This document shows positions 13,103 through 24,435 of a stretch of DNA of 64,000 bases, one piece after another; position 1 is the stretch's first letter, and every line of letters begins with the position of its first letter. The position numbers and the translations under genes were made by a program. Below the pieces are notes generated by a model that worked only from the letters and a program-made list of their open reading frames with translations, had not been told where the DNA came from and made no database searches. The stretch comes from Sarcomyxa edulis (Eukaryota > Basidiomycota > Agaricomycetes > Agaricales > Mycenaceae), in the NCBI GenBank assembly GCA_009761415.1, contig QUOL01000008.1:868001-932000 (forward strand), in the 5' to 3' direction.

Positions 13103-14294
13103 ATGCCGAGCTACCTCTCCCTCCTCACCATCGCCTCCCTACTCATCCCAATCTTCCTCCGCGCAACCGAATCAGACAATGTCTTTGTCGATGTCCAGGA
13201 CGCGACCAAAGCGAATATATTACTCCTCACAGCCCACCCAGACGACGAATGTCTCTTCTTCGCGCCTACCGTCTTAGCATTGATAACACACAAGTATGCT
13301 CGATTGGATGCTCAGTCCCAGTCTCAGTCCCGAGATACCCAGTCCCAAGACCGTCAGTATACCCATTCGGAGACGGAAAGGGAAGAGGAAGAGGAAAGGG
13401 AAAGTACTACCGCGCCTGGACCTGAGGTGTTCTCGTTATGTCTCTCAACAGGCAACGCCGACGGACTCGGAGAGACCCGCAAGAGGGAGCTTGAGGGTAG
13501 TTTGGAGGTGTTGGGGGTTGGGGAGGGGAGGAGGTGGGTTTTGGATCATCCGTGCGTATCCTCAGACTATTCTGTGTCGTCGGATACTGACTATAACATC
13601 TGTATCGTATACTGACTATCACATATGTGGCGTATACTGACCAGACTTCTACAAGATAATATCACAGCGCCATGGGACGCATCTACCATTTCAGATGTCA
13701 TAACTCCATACATCGTGGAGAATCAGATCACAACCGTGCGTCTCTGTCTCTTCATTCCTGCTTCACCTATAGTGATATTCCGTCCGTCTTCGTCTTGGCT
13801 AGATCCTAACATTCGACAGAGGCGGTATATCAGGCCACCCGAACCACCGTTCCCTCCCCTCCGGCGTCCGCCACTTCCTCAGTAAAAATAACGATATAAC
13901 TCACCCCTCACCACACCCACACCCACACCCACGAGCATTCACACTGATAACCATCCCAAGCCTCACGAAATACACAGGCCTCCTCGGACCCATCCTCGCG
14001 AGGATCGATATCAAACGATCTCAGTTACTCGGAAGACTCGATGATACACTCGCGCGTTTCCTAGTGTCCCTCGGAATGAAGGTGCCCATACCCGACGCGA
14101 GCAGCAGCAAACGGAATGCAAATGGAACCGGACATGAGATGCCGGTGTTTGTATCAGGTATAAAAGAATACATGCAGGCAATCCAAGCCATGCGTGCACA
14201 TCGAAGTCAACTGGTGTGGTTCAGGTGGTTGTATGTTTTGTTTTCTAGGTATATGTGGGTTAATGAGTGGAAGGAGATTGTTGTACATGTGTAG
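13103..14294 (+). CDS. GPI12: N-acetylglucosaminyl-phosphatidylinositol de-N-acetylase PIG-L (Gpi12)
   Basis: Second enzyme of GPI-anchor synthesis. It removes acetate from GlcNAc-PI at the ER. The N terminus is a membrane anchor (MPSYLSLLTIASLLIPIFL). The zinc-binding AHPDDE motif follows in LLLTAHPDDECLFFAP. Next come SLCLSTGNADGLGETRKREL, the LDHP block joined over an intron to LLQDNITAPWD, then ILTFDRGGISGHPNH with the second metal/catalytic motif HPNH, joined at the acceptor before 13800. The C terminus FVSGIKEYMQAIQAM plus WFRWLYVLFSRYMWVNEW is typical. A low-complexity PHPHPHP stretch at about 13909-13933 and an acidic TEREEEEERE insert enlarge the protein. Its stop is only 40 bases from the stop of the convergent gene, so the 3' UTRs probably overlap. 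Confidence 0.93.
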
Positions 14295-14333
14295 GCTAGG
14301 ACTAGGAGGACGGAACGCAGACCGTTATTGTTG

Positions 14334-15032
14334 TTATTGACGCGGTACGCTTGCCCCGAAACCGAGACCTTTGACCCAGTTTCTCAGCCATCCTACTCCA
14401 GGCCCCTCGCGTGATGGTAGTAGTTTTGAGCTGAAGAAGGCTTGACGGACGTGAGCTAGTACTGGGATGACAAAGTGTCCTGCTACCCCCCTAGAGAGCC
14501 ATAAAGCCATTCAGCATCTCAGGCGGGAGCGTGAGCGCATGAATGAGTCTACTCACCAGAGAGCACCTTGCAACAACGGGCTAATAACTTGATCGCGAAT
14601 GGTAACCCAAAACACCTTCTGCCATTCTATCTGTACAACCTCCGAGTATGATGGTACCACTGTTGGAGGGAGCGGCCGATTTCGAGTCAATTCACGATCG
14701 TCTTTCTCCTTCTCCTTCTCCACTTTCTCGTATTCCTGTCCTCCAAAAGTATCTCTCTCCTCTTCCGTTTTCGCTACTTTCGCCGAGCTGCTTCGCTCTA
14801 TTTCATCGCGAGTATGGATATGTGGTCTGATGCTTTTGAGATAACTGTGTTCGAAGCGGAGGTCGGGGATGACGGGGAGATGTGCAGTACGACGGGGCCC
14901 GGGATGTTGTGAGAGGGGGTCTTGGTGCTTGGGTTCGTGGAGAAGGAAGGGTGGGGCCATGCCAGACTCCAGTGATGGACGTTCAGTCGATTGAGGCTTG
15001 GTGGGCTCGTGCCGGCCGCTGCTTGTCGGCAT
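14334..15032 (-). CDS. Atg43 / DUF1770-like membrane protein
   Basis: Predicted protein of about 215 residues in two exons. The N-terminal half has a short conserved LPVIPDLRFEHSYLKSIRP motif, followed by an acidic/basic linker (EKVEKEKEKDDRE). The C-terminal block WVTIRDQVISPLLQGALW is interrupted by an intron and continues as GVAGHFVIPVLAHVRQAFF, a likely membrane-associated segment. To my recollection these two motifs mark the fungal DUF1770/Atg43 family, which includes the fission yeast mitochondrial outer-membrane mitophagy receptor. The exact role here is inference. I took the ATG at 15032; it could start later. Its stop at 14334 faces that of PIG-L, and its start lies 113 bases from that of the divergent ASCC2-like gene. 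Confidence 0.72.
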
Positions 15033-15145
15033 CCTCCGAATCTAACAGTGTGTTCGGCCACGCCGGCCATTACAGGCCATCTATGGAGGATATTCGGAGG
15101 GCTCAATCACGCGCCCTCTCCTCCTCCTCGAGCCTCCAGAGCTCC

Positions 15146-17969
15146 ATGGCTACTGTCTTCAGACTTCCCCCTTATCCATCCAGCCAAACCCGCAAATCCC
15201 TCTCTCCTTCCCAGCTGACTATCTTAAATCACAACATATCCTGTTCTCTCCTCCAAACTCTAGCCTTGCCCCCTCAAAAACGAGACACGCCCGCGACCAG
15301 AACCTTCGTATCATCCTATGCAAAGGATACCGCTCTTCAGGTCCTCCAATCTTTAGTATGGGACGCAGAAACAACCGCTCAATCCAGTTCCACGAGCTCC
15401 AAAGATGAAAAGAGAATCCGCAAACAAGTGCTCTTACTCGCCGAGAAACTAGCATCGTCGTCTCCAGGTCTAGACACTCAAACGCTACTCGACATAACCA
15501 TCATCTATTCTCCAACACACCTCTCATCCACCCGCAAAATCCTAACATCAGCTCTCCAATCAACCCCTTCCCTCCCTGCGTCATTCGCAGCAGAGATCGT
15601 ACCAGCGTTCACAACCCTCCTATCGTCGCCCGACTCTTCCGGTATATACGGTCTACGTAAAATATCCTACTGCATCGCATCCCTTCTCAAATCATCCCCA
15701 GTCGACCTCGTACGCCCTTTCACCCACGACAAGAATTTCATACTGGCATTAGCGAGAGCTTACGATCATGGCTTGGCTGCCATCGCACGTACCTATGGCG
15801 GTCTCCACACCGACCAAGCACAGAACAGAGAGCTCGACGAATGGGAAAGACTTTGGGTTGAGACGAAGGTCTCACTGATGGACGCCTTTCATGTTATATT
15901 CAGTACGATCATACAGGATATGGCTGCCGTGTCTGCGTCTCCGGCACGTCTCGCTGGAGAATCAGAACGTGTATTTGAGTTGATATTCGAGCTCCTTTCC
16001 ATCCCATCCTCCTCCTCCTCCTCTTCCTCTTCCTCGTCCGCCGGCGCTTCATCCTCGACTCCACCAACCCCATTCCTCAACCAATCTCTCATAGCAGACT
16101 ACCAACAATCCTACGACCTCTCCCGCACGCTCGCATCTGCCCTACGCAACGCAGCAGAGAAAGACGCGCGTCTCGATCTCCTCGAATCGTCTCTCCTTTC
16201 TTTGGAAGCGCGTAACCACAACCACAACCCCAATGCCAATGCCAACCACAACCACAACCACAACGCAGACAAGAGAACGAAGAACCCCGGAGCCCTAAAA
16301 CTACTCCTCCGATCCTCAGGGATACCTCCCGGTATAGACAACCTCGGGAAACACGGTAAACTGTCACAGTATAAAGGCAAAGGCAAAGAAATCACCCTAC
16401 CAGAACCTTCTGCATCTGCACTCACATCGTTCTTCCCCATTCCCACCCCCATTCCCACCCCCATTCCCACCCCCATTCCCACCCCCATTCCCACCCCCAT
16501 CCCACCTCCCGTGGATTACGACATGGAAGTAACGCAAGTCCTCGATATCTTACCAGACCACTCTCCAGAGTACATCCGCGCGTTATTGAGCCGTGATGAG
16601 TATGGTGGGGATCCGGAGAAGGTTGTTGGGGCTCTTTTGGAGGGGACTGCGCCTGGTCGGGATGAGGTGTTAGCAGAGTCAGAGGGGAGGGGGAGGGGGA
16701 GGGGGCTGCGGGAAGACGAAGGGGAACGGGAACGGGAAGAAGATGTTGGTGTTTATGTACAGAACAGACGAAACATATTCGACGATGATGCGATGGATTT
16801 GGGACAGGTGCGGGTGGGGAAGAAGAATGAGTGCGTCCCATCCTCTTCCATTTTCTTTCTTTCTTTCTTTTTTGTGTGTGTCCTCATTTCTGACGGTCCA
16901 TAATCACAATCCTACCCTGATAGCGAGGAGACAACTGTATTACAAGACCGGGCGTTCATCGAGCAGATGAAGGCGGATATTTTGAGGCGGGCTGAGGAGG
17001 TTTCTGATGATGAGGAGGATGATTTAGAAGAGGATTTGGATTATCTCGGAAATGGCGGTGCTGGTGCTGGTGGGAAATCGAAGGGAAAGGCAAAGGCCAA
17101 AGTGATAGCGCTTGCGTTCGACGAAGAAGATTCTGATGCGGGGAGGGTGAGGGTTGTTGGGGACGGGGAGGAGAGTGGGAGTGATCCAGACGGGGATGGC
17201 GATGATGGAGAGGAAGGGGAGGACGGACAAGGAACGGCACCACCGCGTCAGACTCAAACACCCGAGACGATATGTGAACTGGCGTACATCCGGGACCCGA
17301 AGTTATTCGATAGGGATGCGGGGACGAGGAGGAGTAAGTCGAGAGTTGAGTTGAAGGCGCTGACTGGTATGTCTTTTCTTTTCTGTTTCTTTCTGTTCCC
17401 CTCCCCCTTTCCTCTCGCCTACCGCCTCATCCTCTCTCTCATACACATACACGCATGGACGGTGAATCTATCTAACGTGCCTTGATACTTCCAGGCTGGT
17501 CAGACGAACAAATCGAAGGATGGAGGATTATGTTGGAACGGAACGTTAGTAGATTGGCTTGTTCTCGAACTCCCTTCTTCGAACTAACTGACGTGTCTTG
17601 TGTTTTTTCTTTTCTTTTCCTTTCACTTGGGATCTATGTATGTAGCCCAAGAAGGATAAAATCCTGCAGAAACACGAGTTTGCTGGGAACCGCGCTGGAT
17701 CCGGAGACGCTGTCCCATCGGGCTCGGCACAAGGACAGGGACGAAGTGAACCTAGCAGGGGGAGAGGTGGGCCACGAGGGAGAGGAAGAGGAGGGGGTGG
17801 ACGGGGCGGAGGGGGAGGTGGTGGTGGTGGACCGGGTGGCGAAGGAGCTGGGGGGAGCGCGAAAGAGAGAGCCTGGAAGGATAAGAACAAGGCGAGTCGG
17901 GGGAACCATAATCGGAAACGAGGGCATGATAAGAAGATGTCGAGAGTTGGTGGACCACCGCCTGCTTGA
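15146..17969 (+). CDS. CUE-domain protein, ASCC2/Cue3-like ribosome quality control factor
   Basis: Homologue of ASCC2 (yeast Cue3/Rqt3), a ubiquitin-binding subunit of the complex that splits collided ribosomes. The start MATVFRLPPYPSSQTRKSL at 15146 begins a large first exon with the alpha-helical domain (YGLRKISYCIASLL, HDKNFILALARAYDHG, WERLWVETKVSLMDAFHVIF). A CUE domain follows at about 16520-16660: VTQVLDILPDHSPEYIRALL, with a later ALLEG. After introns at 16831-16923, 17367-17494 and 17545-17645 come the conserved tail pieces RAFIEQMKADILRRAEE, ETICELAYIRDPKLFDRD, WSDEQIEGWRIMLERN and PKKDKILQKHEF, then a glycine/arginine-rich end. Serine runs, HN repeats and PIPT repeats insert between domains. 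Orthology is well supported by order and motifs. Confidence 0.88.
16435..16494 (+). repeat. 12-bp coding minisatellite (PIPT repeats)
   Basis: Five perfect tandem copies of the unit CCCCATTCCCAC, followed by a decayed sixth. They lie in the ASCC2-like gene just before its CUE domain and encode repeated Pro-Ile-Pro-Thr. The unit is a multiple of three, so gain or loss of copies keeps the frame. Copy number may vary between strains. Confidence 0.9.
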
Positions 17970-18091
17970 GCTTGATTGCCTCTACTTAGACAGAGTAGAC
18001 TAGGTAGGTAGGTGTTTATACGATATGATACAATACAAAGAGACGAAGAATCGGGGAGGAGGTATCTGTGGAAGTACAGTTTGGACGGCTA

Positions 18092-18631
18092 TTATACAGA
18101 TTCTGAGAACATCTTGTTATAGAACTTAGGATCGTGGGTGAGTTCTATGACTTGGTTCAAGAGATTCATGTCTGAAGCAAAGATGATGCCGAGAAACGCC
18201 TCAACATCGAGCGCTTCAGGATAGAGAGAAAAACACACTGTACACACCAAGATCAGAGCCCATAGGCTGATACGCCATCATCTTGATAGTCGTAGCATCT
18301 ACGGCAGTCCCGATTACTTCCACGTATGGGTCGGAGAATTGTGAGCCCTATGTGATGTGAGACGGGGTCAGGTTGGTGCATATGAGAATGCCACTCGGTT
18401 GTACAGGTGCTTACTCTAGGTAGCTGAATCGTGACCTCTCCACCATCGGTAGATTCTACCACTGCGCTGTCGCCTTGTATCTACACGAAGGAAGAAAAAA
18501 CATTAGACGGTGTATCGGAAACGGATTCGATATATACGTACCTTGAGAGCTTTACACACAAGACGTACAGTTTTCCCGATGTGTGCTGGGAGGCGAGAGG
18601 AGTTGATGCGTGTTGATACGTGTTCGGACAT
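18092..18631 (-). CDS. RPA3: Replication protein A subunit 3 (RPA14)
   Basis: Smallest subunit of the heterotrimeric single-strand DNA-binding protein RPA, about 125 residues, acting in nuclear replication and repair. Four exons join to a single OB fold. Exon 1 gives MSEHVSTRINSSRLPAHIG and KTVRLVCKALK; the INSSRLPxxIGKxVRLV start is the family signature. Exon 2 gives VVESTDGGEVTIQLPR. Exon 3 gives DPYVEVIGTAVDATTIKMM, the VEVIG strand. Exon 4 gives NQVIELTHDPKFYNKMF, matching the C-terminal helix used for trimer formation. Splice sites are canonical and the stop is at 18092-18094. Short multi-exon genes like this are easily missed by automatic calling. Its promoter carries MCB-like sites, fitting S-phase expression. 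Confidence 0.9.
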
Positions 18632-18719
18632 TGTTGAAGGCTGCGCGGGGGTTTATTTGGAGTTGCGGTGAGATGATGAAGATAAAGATGATGGAAGGAA
18701 GTGAATTTTCAAGTTTAAG

Positions 18720-18756
18720 ACGCGTCGACAAAAATTGAACGCGCTTGTGGCGGGAA
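18720..18756 (-). promoter_or_regulatory. MCB / E2F-like sites upstream of RPA3
   Basis: An ACGCGT (MluI cell-cycle box) at 18720-18725, a related ACGCGC at 18739-18744 and a GGCGGGAA E2F-like site at 18749-18756 lie 89-125 bases upstream of the RPA3 ATG. In fungi MBF binds ACGCGT in G1/S genes, including replication factors. The same stretch is upstream of the divergent F-box gene, so either or both could respond. The motifs are seen; regulation is inferred. Confidence 0.55.
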
Positions 18757-18904
18757 ATTGAAATCGTCGGTGACTCGGAGTACAGCCACCGCACAGTAAT
18801 TTCCTGCCGTCGACCTCGACACAACCTCGACATCCACGGACCAGGAGGTGAGTATGGCCAACCATTAGTCGTGCGTTCAACTCAGAAATCATATATTTTA
18901 GCCC

Positions 18905-20416
18905 ATGGTGGCACCCATAGATGCGAAGTTCCATGACACGAGTCTTTCCGAGCTAAAACTTCAGTTGGACGCGTTACAAGCTCAGAAATCGGACCTATTG
19001 CGTCAAGTCTCTGAAGTTGATATCGTACTCAAACGCGTCCAGGTTGAATATGGTGCTCTAGTGAACCAGACTGCACCCATTTCGATCCTTCCGAATGAAC
19101 TATTGGCAATGGTTTTCGTGCAGGGGCATGCAATGTCGAAGTTGTCTGATAAATCAGAATGGCGGACTGACGGCGTGCGTTTCGAAAGTGTAGTCTCGCA
19201 GGTCACGTCTCGTTGGCGGGAGGTTGCACTCTCTACCGCAGAGCTTTGGTCTGTCGTGGACATTGACATGCATACCTATCCGGTCGATTCCAACGGTGGC
19301 GCGTCCTCATCCTGCGCAGAACAGTATCTGCAGAGATCAAAAGGGTTCCCACTGGATCTACGAATTTGTCTTCCATCTGAAGCACGCCAAAATTTTGTGG
19401 ACTCGGTTCTTGACCTAATCATTCCCCGCGTCCACCAATGGCGTCGATTTTTCCTCAAGTATCAGAACCACTCGGATTCCGTCCAAACCCTTGTTCGATC
19501 TATATGTGGGCTGAGCGCCCCTCTACTCGAACATTTCTCTATATCTTCACCTCAGTCGTCGAACAGGTGGACCGCCAATGAGGATTTCTCACTACAGGTG
19601 TTCGAGGGTGGAACACCTAAATTATCTACTGTCCGTTTGGGCGGTGATGCACTGTGTCTTCTACGACCTTCCTTTCGAAGCGTCACGACACTTTGCCTCA
19701 CGGAAATTCCTCCCTCCCTATCCTTGACATATCCCCAATTCTGCAAAATTGTCACAACGCCCTCTTGCCTGATCAACCTCTCAATAAGCGGCACAGCCCT
19801 TCACCCCAGTTTACGAGACTTGCAACCGATCGAATCAGATCTCTCTCTTCCTTCCCTCCGAAAGCTCAGCTTAGCTGGACAGAACTTTGCCTTCTTCAAC
19901 CTCTTGACATCGTTGTCGGTCCCAGACCTTCGTTCTATAACATTCACGAAGGTAGACGGAAGCGAACTCCAAACGTTTATTCTCGCTGCTTCCACGTCCG
20001 CAAAATTCCATCTCGTAGATTCTCTCCATTGCTTTACAGAACTTCCGTCAGATCTCCTGTACAAAGGATTGTTCAACGGTTTCCCTGGAGTCAAACACGC
20101 TTCGTTCCTGTACTGCACCCCGGGCTTAGTCACGGCCTTTGAGGGAGATACCTCGAGTGATGAAATCTCGGTCTCCACCCCTGCGTGGCCCTCTCTTCAA
20201 TCTATCGGTGTTCCGAGTCACACAGAACCTGAGGCCACATGTCTAGACGAACTCGTTTCTATACGAAGTCGCCAGGGACCTCCTATACGCTACCTCCGCT
20301 TATCTAGTACAAATCACACGGAAAAGACGAAGGTAGACATTGAGGTGATGTGGGAATATACTATTGACCTCTTGTTTAGTGGTTGGGATCAGGTTTACCA
20401 AGGAGATCCTTTTTAG
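18905..20416 (+). CDS. F-box protein, basidiomycete LRR-like type
   Basis: Single coding exon of 503 residues. It begins with a heptad-like coiled coil (residues ~10-45, SELKLQLDALQAQKSDLLRQ), then the F-box core ISILPNELLAMVFVQG at about residues 58-75 with WREVALSTAELWS. A long, weakly conserved leucine-rich body follows. This layout is typical of the large mushroom F-box family, which presumably recruits targets to SCF ubiquitin ligases. The ATG at 18905 comes right after a splice acceptor (TATTTTAG), so the leader probably carries a 5' UTR intron with its donor near 18848; no earlier ATG is present in the leader. Target unknown. Confidence 0.8.
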   Translation: MVAPIDAKFHDTSLSELKLQLDALQAQKSDLLRQVSEVDIVLKRVQVEYGALVNQTAPISILPNELLAMVFVQGHAMSKLSDKSEWRTDGVRFESVVSQVTSRWREVALSTAELWSVVDIDMHTYPVDSNGGASSSCAEQYLQRSKGFPLDLRICLPSEARQNFVDSVLDLIIPRVHQWRRFFLKYQNHSDSVQTLVRSICGLSAPLLEHFSISSPQSSNRWTANEDFSLQVFEGGTPKLSTVRLGGDALCLLRPSFRSVTTLCLTEIPPSLSLTYPQFCKIVTTPSCLINLSISGTALHPSLRDLQPIESDLSLPSLRKLSLAGQNFAFFNLLTSLSVPDLRSITFTKVDGSELQTFILAASTSAKFHLVDSLHCFTELPSDLLYKGLFNGFPGVKHASFLYCTPGLVTAFEGDTSSDEISVSTPAWPSLQSIGVPSHTEPEATCLDELVSIRSRQGPPIRYLRLSSTNHTEKTKVDIEVMWEYTIDLLFSGWDQVYQGDPF

Positions 20417-21001
20417 ATTTGAGCATGTAGTTCCACTATATGTATGGTTTTTAGATCCTACGTGTTACTCTGTAATTCGCACCACTTGCTTGTCGTCCCA
20501 TTATCCTCGCTCCTCCTCCCGTGACCGTGATCTCGAATGGGAGCTCTTGAAACCAAAGGCGTCAAAGTGAGCCGTTTCATCTCCCCAAACTTGTATCTAA
20601 CCTCTTGTCGATATGATGGGATTTCCACCGGCCCTTCTGACATAGACATTATCCTCACCGGCCTCAGATCGCAACACTACCAGATATCAGTACTGGAAGG
20701 AGAGCTCAATCATCGACAGATGGGTCCAATATCATCTACGACATGAAAAACTTTGCAAGCCCCGTCATCAGACTGTGCATGGATTGTCTATCCGTCGATG
20801 CATCATATCCAAAGTAAAGCATACAATAGATTGTAATATGGAAAGATACACGATCAATGAGGAAAAATAAGGCCTACAAAATCAAATCACTCGGCCGTGA
20901 GATCCAAACCTACAACAAGCTATTCGTATATTATCGCGAAGGGCCCCAAGACCCAAGCCTCTCTAATCCTTGATGTAAGCGGATTATTTAGGCAATCAAT
21001 C
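20417..21001. other. Convergent intergenic region after F-box gene and RLI1
   Basis: 585 bases between two stop codons. A plus-strand open stretch at about 20537-20746 (containing SRFISPNLYLTSCRYDG) could be a remnant of an F-box protein tail, but I see no start, acceptor or family match. Otherwise 3' UTR sequence. Confidence 0.35.
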
Positions 21002-23415
21002 CTAATCCTCGAGGAAGAAGTAATTTCCGGCAGCTGCAAAGGGAGGAATCAATATCGTGCACGTCGAAGGCTAAGAATTGCATTACCCTTCTGCTCTCGG
21101 TCCTTAACACTATGAAGTTTATTGACACGCGGCCGGAAGTTGGTCGGGTCTCGTCTGAAAGTGATTTCGAGAGAAGCCAAAAACCTGTTCATCCCGGATA
21201 GTAAGGATTGTGGCCTGTGAAGATTTCGTCAGTATATGGATGACATATCAGATTGTGTGCGACACGTACGGCGTGGCCGTCGCAGACACCGCAGGTTGGC
21301 CTTCGAATACAATGACACGATCGGCAAGGTATGTTGCCATAATGAAATCGTGCTCAATGACGAACGCGGTCTTTTTGGCGTTAAGTATGAATCTAGGACA
21401 CGGTGGGAAAATCAGAGATGATTAAGCGATGGTAGCACTGTGCACCGACCTCTTGATGACTTTACTTGCGATGATACGTTGTTCGGAGTCGAGGAAACTG
21501 ATGATGGAGGTAAACACGACTCGTTTGTCACGGAGATGAGGGTAGGAATCACCTAGATGGCTCGTCTAATAGATAGACCGCAACGTCAGGTTTACCTGTG
21601 CAAAGAATTGTCAATGAACGAAATCTCTAGAGTTTTCAACGAGAACACCCACCTAATGCGAGGACGATGGCGACTCGTTGCAATTCTCCTCCAGAAAGGG
21701 TTTGAACGTCCTGGTCCATGATATTTTCCAAATTCATGGGCTTGAGAACGTCGCTCTGGAACTGAGGGTGCATGAAGGCTTGTTTTATTCGCTTGATCAG
21801 CAGCATACGGACAGAACCAGGGAATTTAGGAGATATTGTTTGGGGCTTGAGGGAGACTTTCAGTGACTGCTGATTGATCGCGTTATCCGGCGGCTCTCCG
21901 GCGAGTAGTCGGACGAAAGTCGTTTTTCCAGTACCGTTCTCCCCGAGCATGACGATAATCTCGGAATCGGTGAAGCTGCCTTCTTCGACGGTGAGCTTGA
22001 AGCCACCGAGTGTCTTGGACATGGATGGGTATGAGTAGTGTCTTGTTTTATCGATGGTGACTTCTTCGGCGTTTTCGACCATCTTGAAGGAGAGTGATTC
22101 CTCTCGGAATCGCAAATTCTCTGTCGGGATGAAACCATCCAGGAAAATGTTGATTCCTACGGTATCCCGTTAGCATCGCGGGAAAGCCGTCTAACAAGAA
22201 GGGTTCATACCTTCACGGACAGAGGAAGGCATGGTCACTACACCATACATGGACGGTTTCCCATATAGACAGCAGATGAAATCGGAAAGATAATCCAGAA
22301 CGGAAAGATCGTGCTCGACGGCCACGACATAGCAATCTGGAGTTAGCAATGATCGAATGACTTCAGCAGCTCGTAAACGCTGCTTGATGTCCAGGTAACT
22401 CGATGGCTCGTCAAACATGTAACTAGCAATGAGAAAAGCTGTTCAGAATAGTCAAAAAAGTATATGAAAACGATGCGACGTACACATCGGCCTTTTGTAT
22501 ACAAGACATCGCGATCGCGAATCTCTGAAGCTCCCCACCGGATAACTGCGACACCTCTCGCTCCAAAACCTGGTTAAGCTCCAGCTCATTGCAAATATGA
22601 TCCTTGTTGTCGAGTTCCAATTTTGAATCCAACATCTTGGACACCGTCAATTTTCCCTTGATGGCTCGTGGAATGTGGTCTACGTATTGAGGCTTGATGA
22701 GCGCTTTAAGATGATCTTCTAGGACTTTTGTAAAATAGTTCTGTAGTTCCGATCCACGGAAATACTTGAGAATTTCCTGCCAGTCTGGGGGATCCTGCGA
22801 TGATCAAGATCAGTCCACATCGTATCCCAATAACAAAAACACGCACATCATAACGACCCAGATTTGGCTTCAGCTTTCCAGCCAAAATTTTCAACGCTGT
22901 GCTTTTCCCAATTCCGTTCGTCCCTACTAGCCCTAGGACTTGACCTGGTCGTGGTGTTGGCAGTCGATGGAGTTTAAAGGCGTTTGCGGTATAACGATGG
23001 GTGACTTGTGACTCCAGATTTGTTGGTAGATTGATAATGGCGATGGCTTCGAATGGGCATCTAGCAAACATGAACCTTGAGCGTGTTTTTGGAACCATGA
23101 TACAGTCGACGCACTTTTTAACACAAATACCACATCCAATACACAAGAATTCGGAGAGGAAGGCGATTTTATCTGTCGGTTTGACTTCTATACAGAGTTT
23201 CCCTGGAATCGTTCAATGTAAACGTGAATCCAACCAGGTTTTTCTATAGGTATTCACCCATCTTCACTACAGGACATGACTGCAATACGGGTTAGTAAGT
23301 CATTTTCATGACGAATGCATAGTTCTAGACGCACTTTTTTACATTCTTGAGCGCATCTTTTTGGTTTACATCGATTGGCATCCACGATGGCAATCCGAGT
23401 AATTTTGTCGGACAT
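21002..23415 (-). CDS. RLI1: ABCE1 / Rli1 ribosome recycling ATPase
   Basis: Iron-sulfur ABC protein that splits ribosomes after termination and supports initiation in the cytosol. The ATG at 23415 starts [20 protein letters not shown]. The eight cluster cysteines lie in [18 protein letters not shown] and [19 protein letters not shown]1 has the Walker [10 protein letters not shown], the signature [13 protein letters not shown] and the Walker [17 protein letters not shown]2 has [10 protein letters not shown] and [11 protein letters not shown]. The C terminus is completed by a last short exon: an intron after REQKG-type codons near 21080 brings in [10 protein letters not shown] and the stop at 21002-21004, while reading through that intron would give a wrong tail. 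About ten introns. Essential, highly conserved gene; identity is certain. Confidence 0.97.
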
Positions 23416-24270
23416 TCTGAGGACTTGCCGAGGCGAAAGGTAGTTATAGAGGGAAAGCCAGAAATTTTGACAGACACCAATTTCGGAGCCGTCGAATTCT
23501 TGCCACGTGCCACGAATACACGACCTGGAGCCAATCGTCGGCTTTCTTTTGCATTTCTTCTCCGTTTTCAGGCCAGAATAGCATCAGAAAATGGTAGGAA
23601 AATATTCAAGAACGAGGATTTCTTATCCACAATTGTCGATATCATCTGTCTGTTTCCTTGGCCTGCCCAATTTACCTCCAATCTGAATGAGGTGAATGAC
23701 CCGAGACCTCCTCGATCCTGGACGGTCCATCATGATAACTCTGCGGGCTGACTGCGAACTCACCGGATACTGTCAATATATGACCCGCTCCTTGGTATCC
23801 CCTACTCTGGCCCTTATGCATTATGTTTCACATCGGCATGGACGCCTGACATGTCCGATATCTTCGTTTCGTATCGGTCCTCCTTCCCCGTTTTCAAGGA
23901 GATTTGGTACCTGTAGACCCGATATTGGACGGAGGGAAAAAGTGGTCGGGTAATTGTTCGTGATATTCGTGTTACTGCAGAGCTTGGAATATATAACGCG
24001 TCGATACAGCGGAATCAACTCTCGGAACTGAAGGTGCATATTCTCAGTTCGTCGTACTTCACCGAAAACCACTCAGCGGCAGAGACTGGATATTCGCACC
24101 CAAACGGATGAACATCATTCGGTCATGAACTTACGAATGTGATCAAAAGTTCTCCGGTGGGCCAGAGTGTACAGTCGCGTCCGCCGACACCAATGGAACG
24201 CTCGATTGACCGAACTCTACATCAAGTTTCAGCTTGGTAATCCCTCTCGAGACTATACGCCGCCTAAAGC
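23416..24270. other. Divergent intergenic region, RLI1 promoter side
   Basis: About 0.85 kb upstream of RLI1 and of the small secreted-peptide gene. Open frames on both strands lack start context and conserved motifs. I see no gene. Confidence 0.4.
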
Positions 24271-24278
24271 TATATAAA
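24271..24278 (+). promoter_or_regulatory. TATA box of the small secreted peptide gene
   Basis: A perfect TATATAAA lies 165 bases before the ATG at 24436. With the usual 30-60 base offset this predicts a leader of about 110-130 bases. A strong TATA fits a regulated or highly expressed secreted-protein gene. Confidence 0.6.
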
Positions 24279-24435
24279 CAGTCGAAGTTCTTCAATTCTA
24301 CAATCCAAGGACTTGTCAACGTCTTGTCACTAGTCTATCAGTGAGCCTACTCTCACAAACATCGCACTTGCAACCATTCATTGACATTAGCCTATTCCTC
24401 TTCTATCTAGACGCACTCGAGAATACCATACCACG

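Noticed and set aside
14882..15145. N-terminal extension of the ASCC2-like protein from 14882
   Set aside because: The conserved protein starts at MATVFRL; the extension overlaps the divergent gene and its promoter.
16089..16500. Minus-strand frames with GVGMGVGM repeats
   Set aside because: Antisense reading of the PIPT minisatellite and HN repeats.
23347..23953. Plus-strand frames over the RLI1 start and upstream
   Set aside because: Antisense to the conserved Fe-S N terminus of RLI1 or with no start context and no motif.
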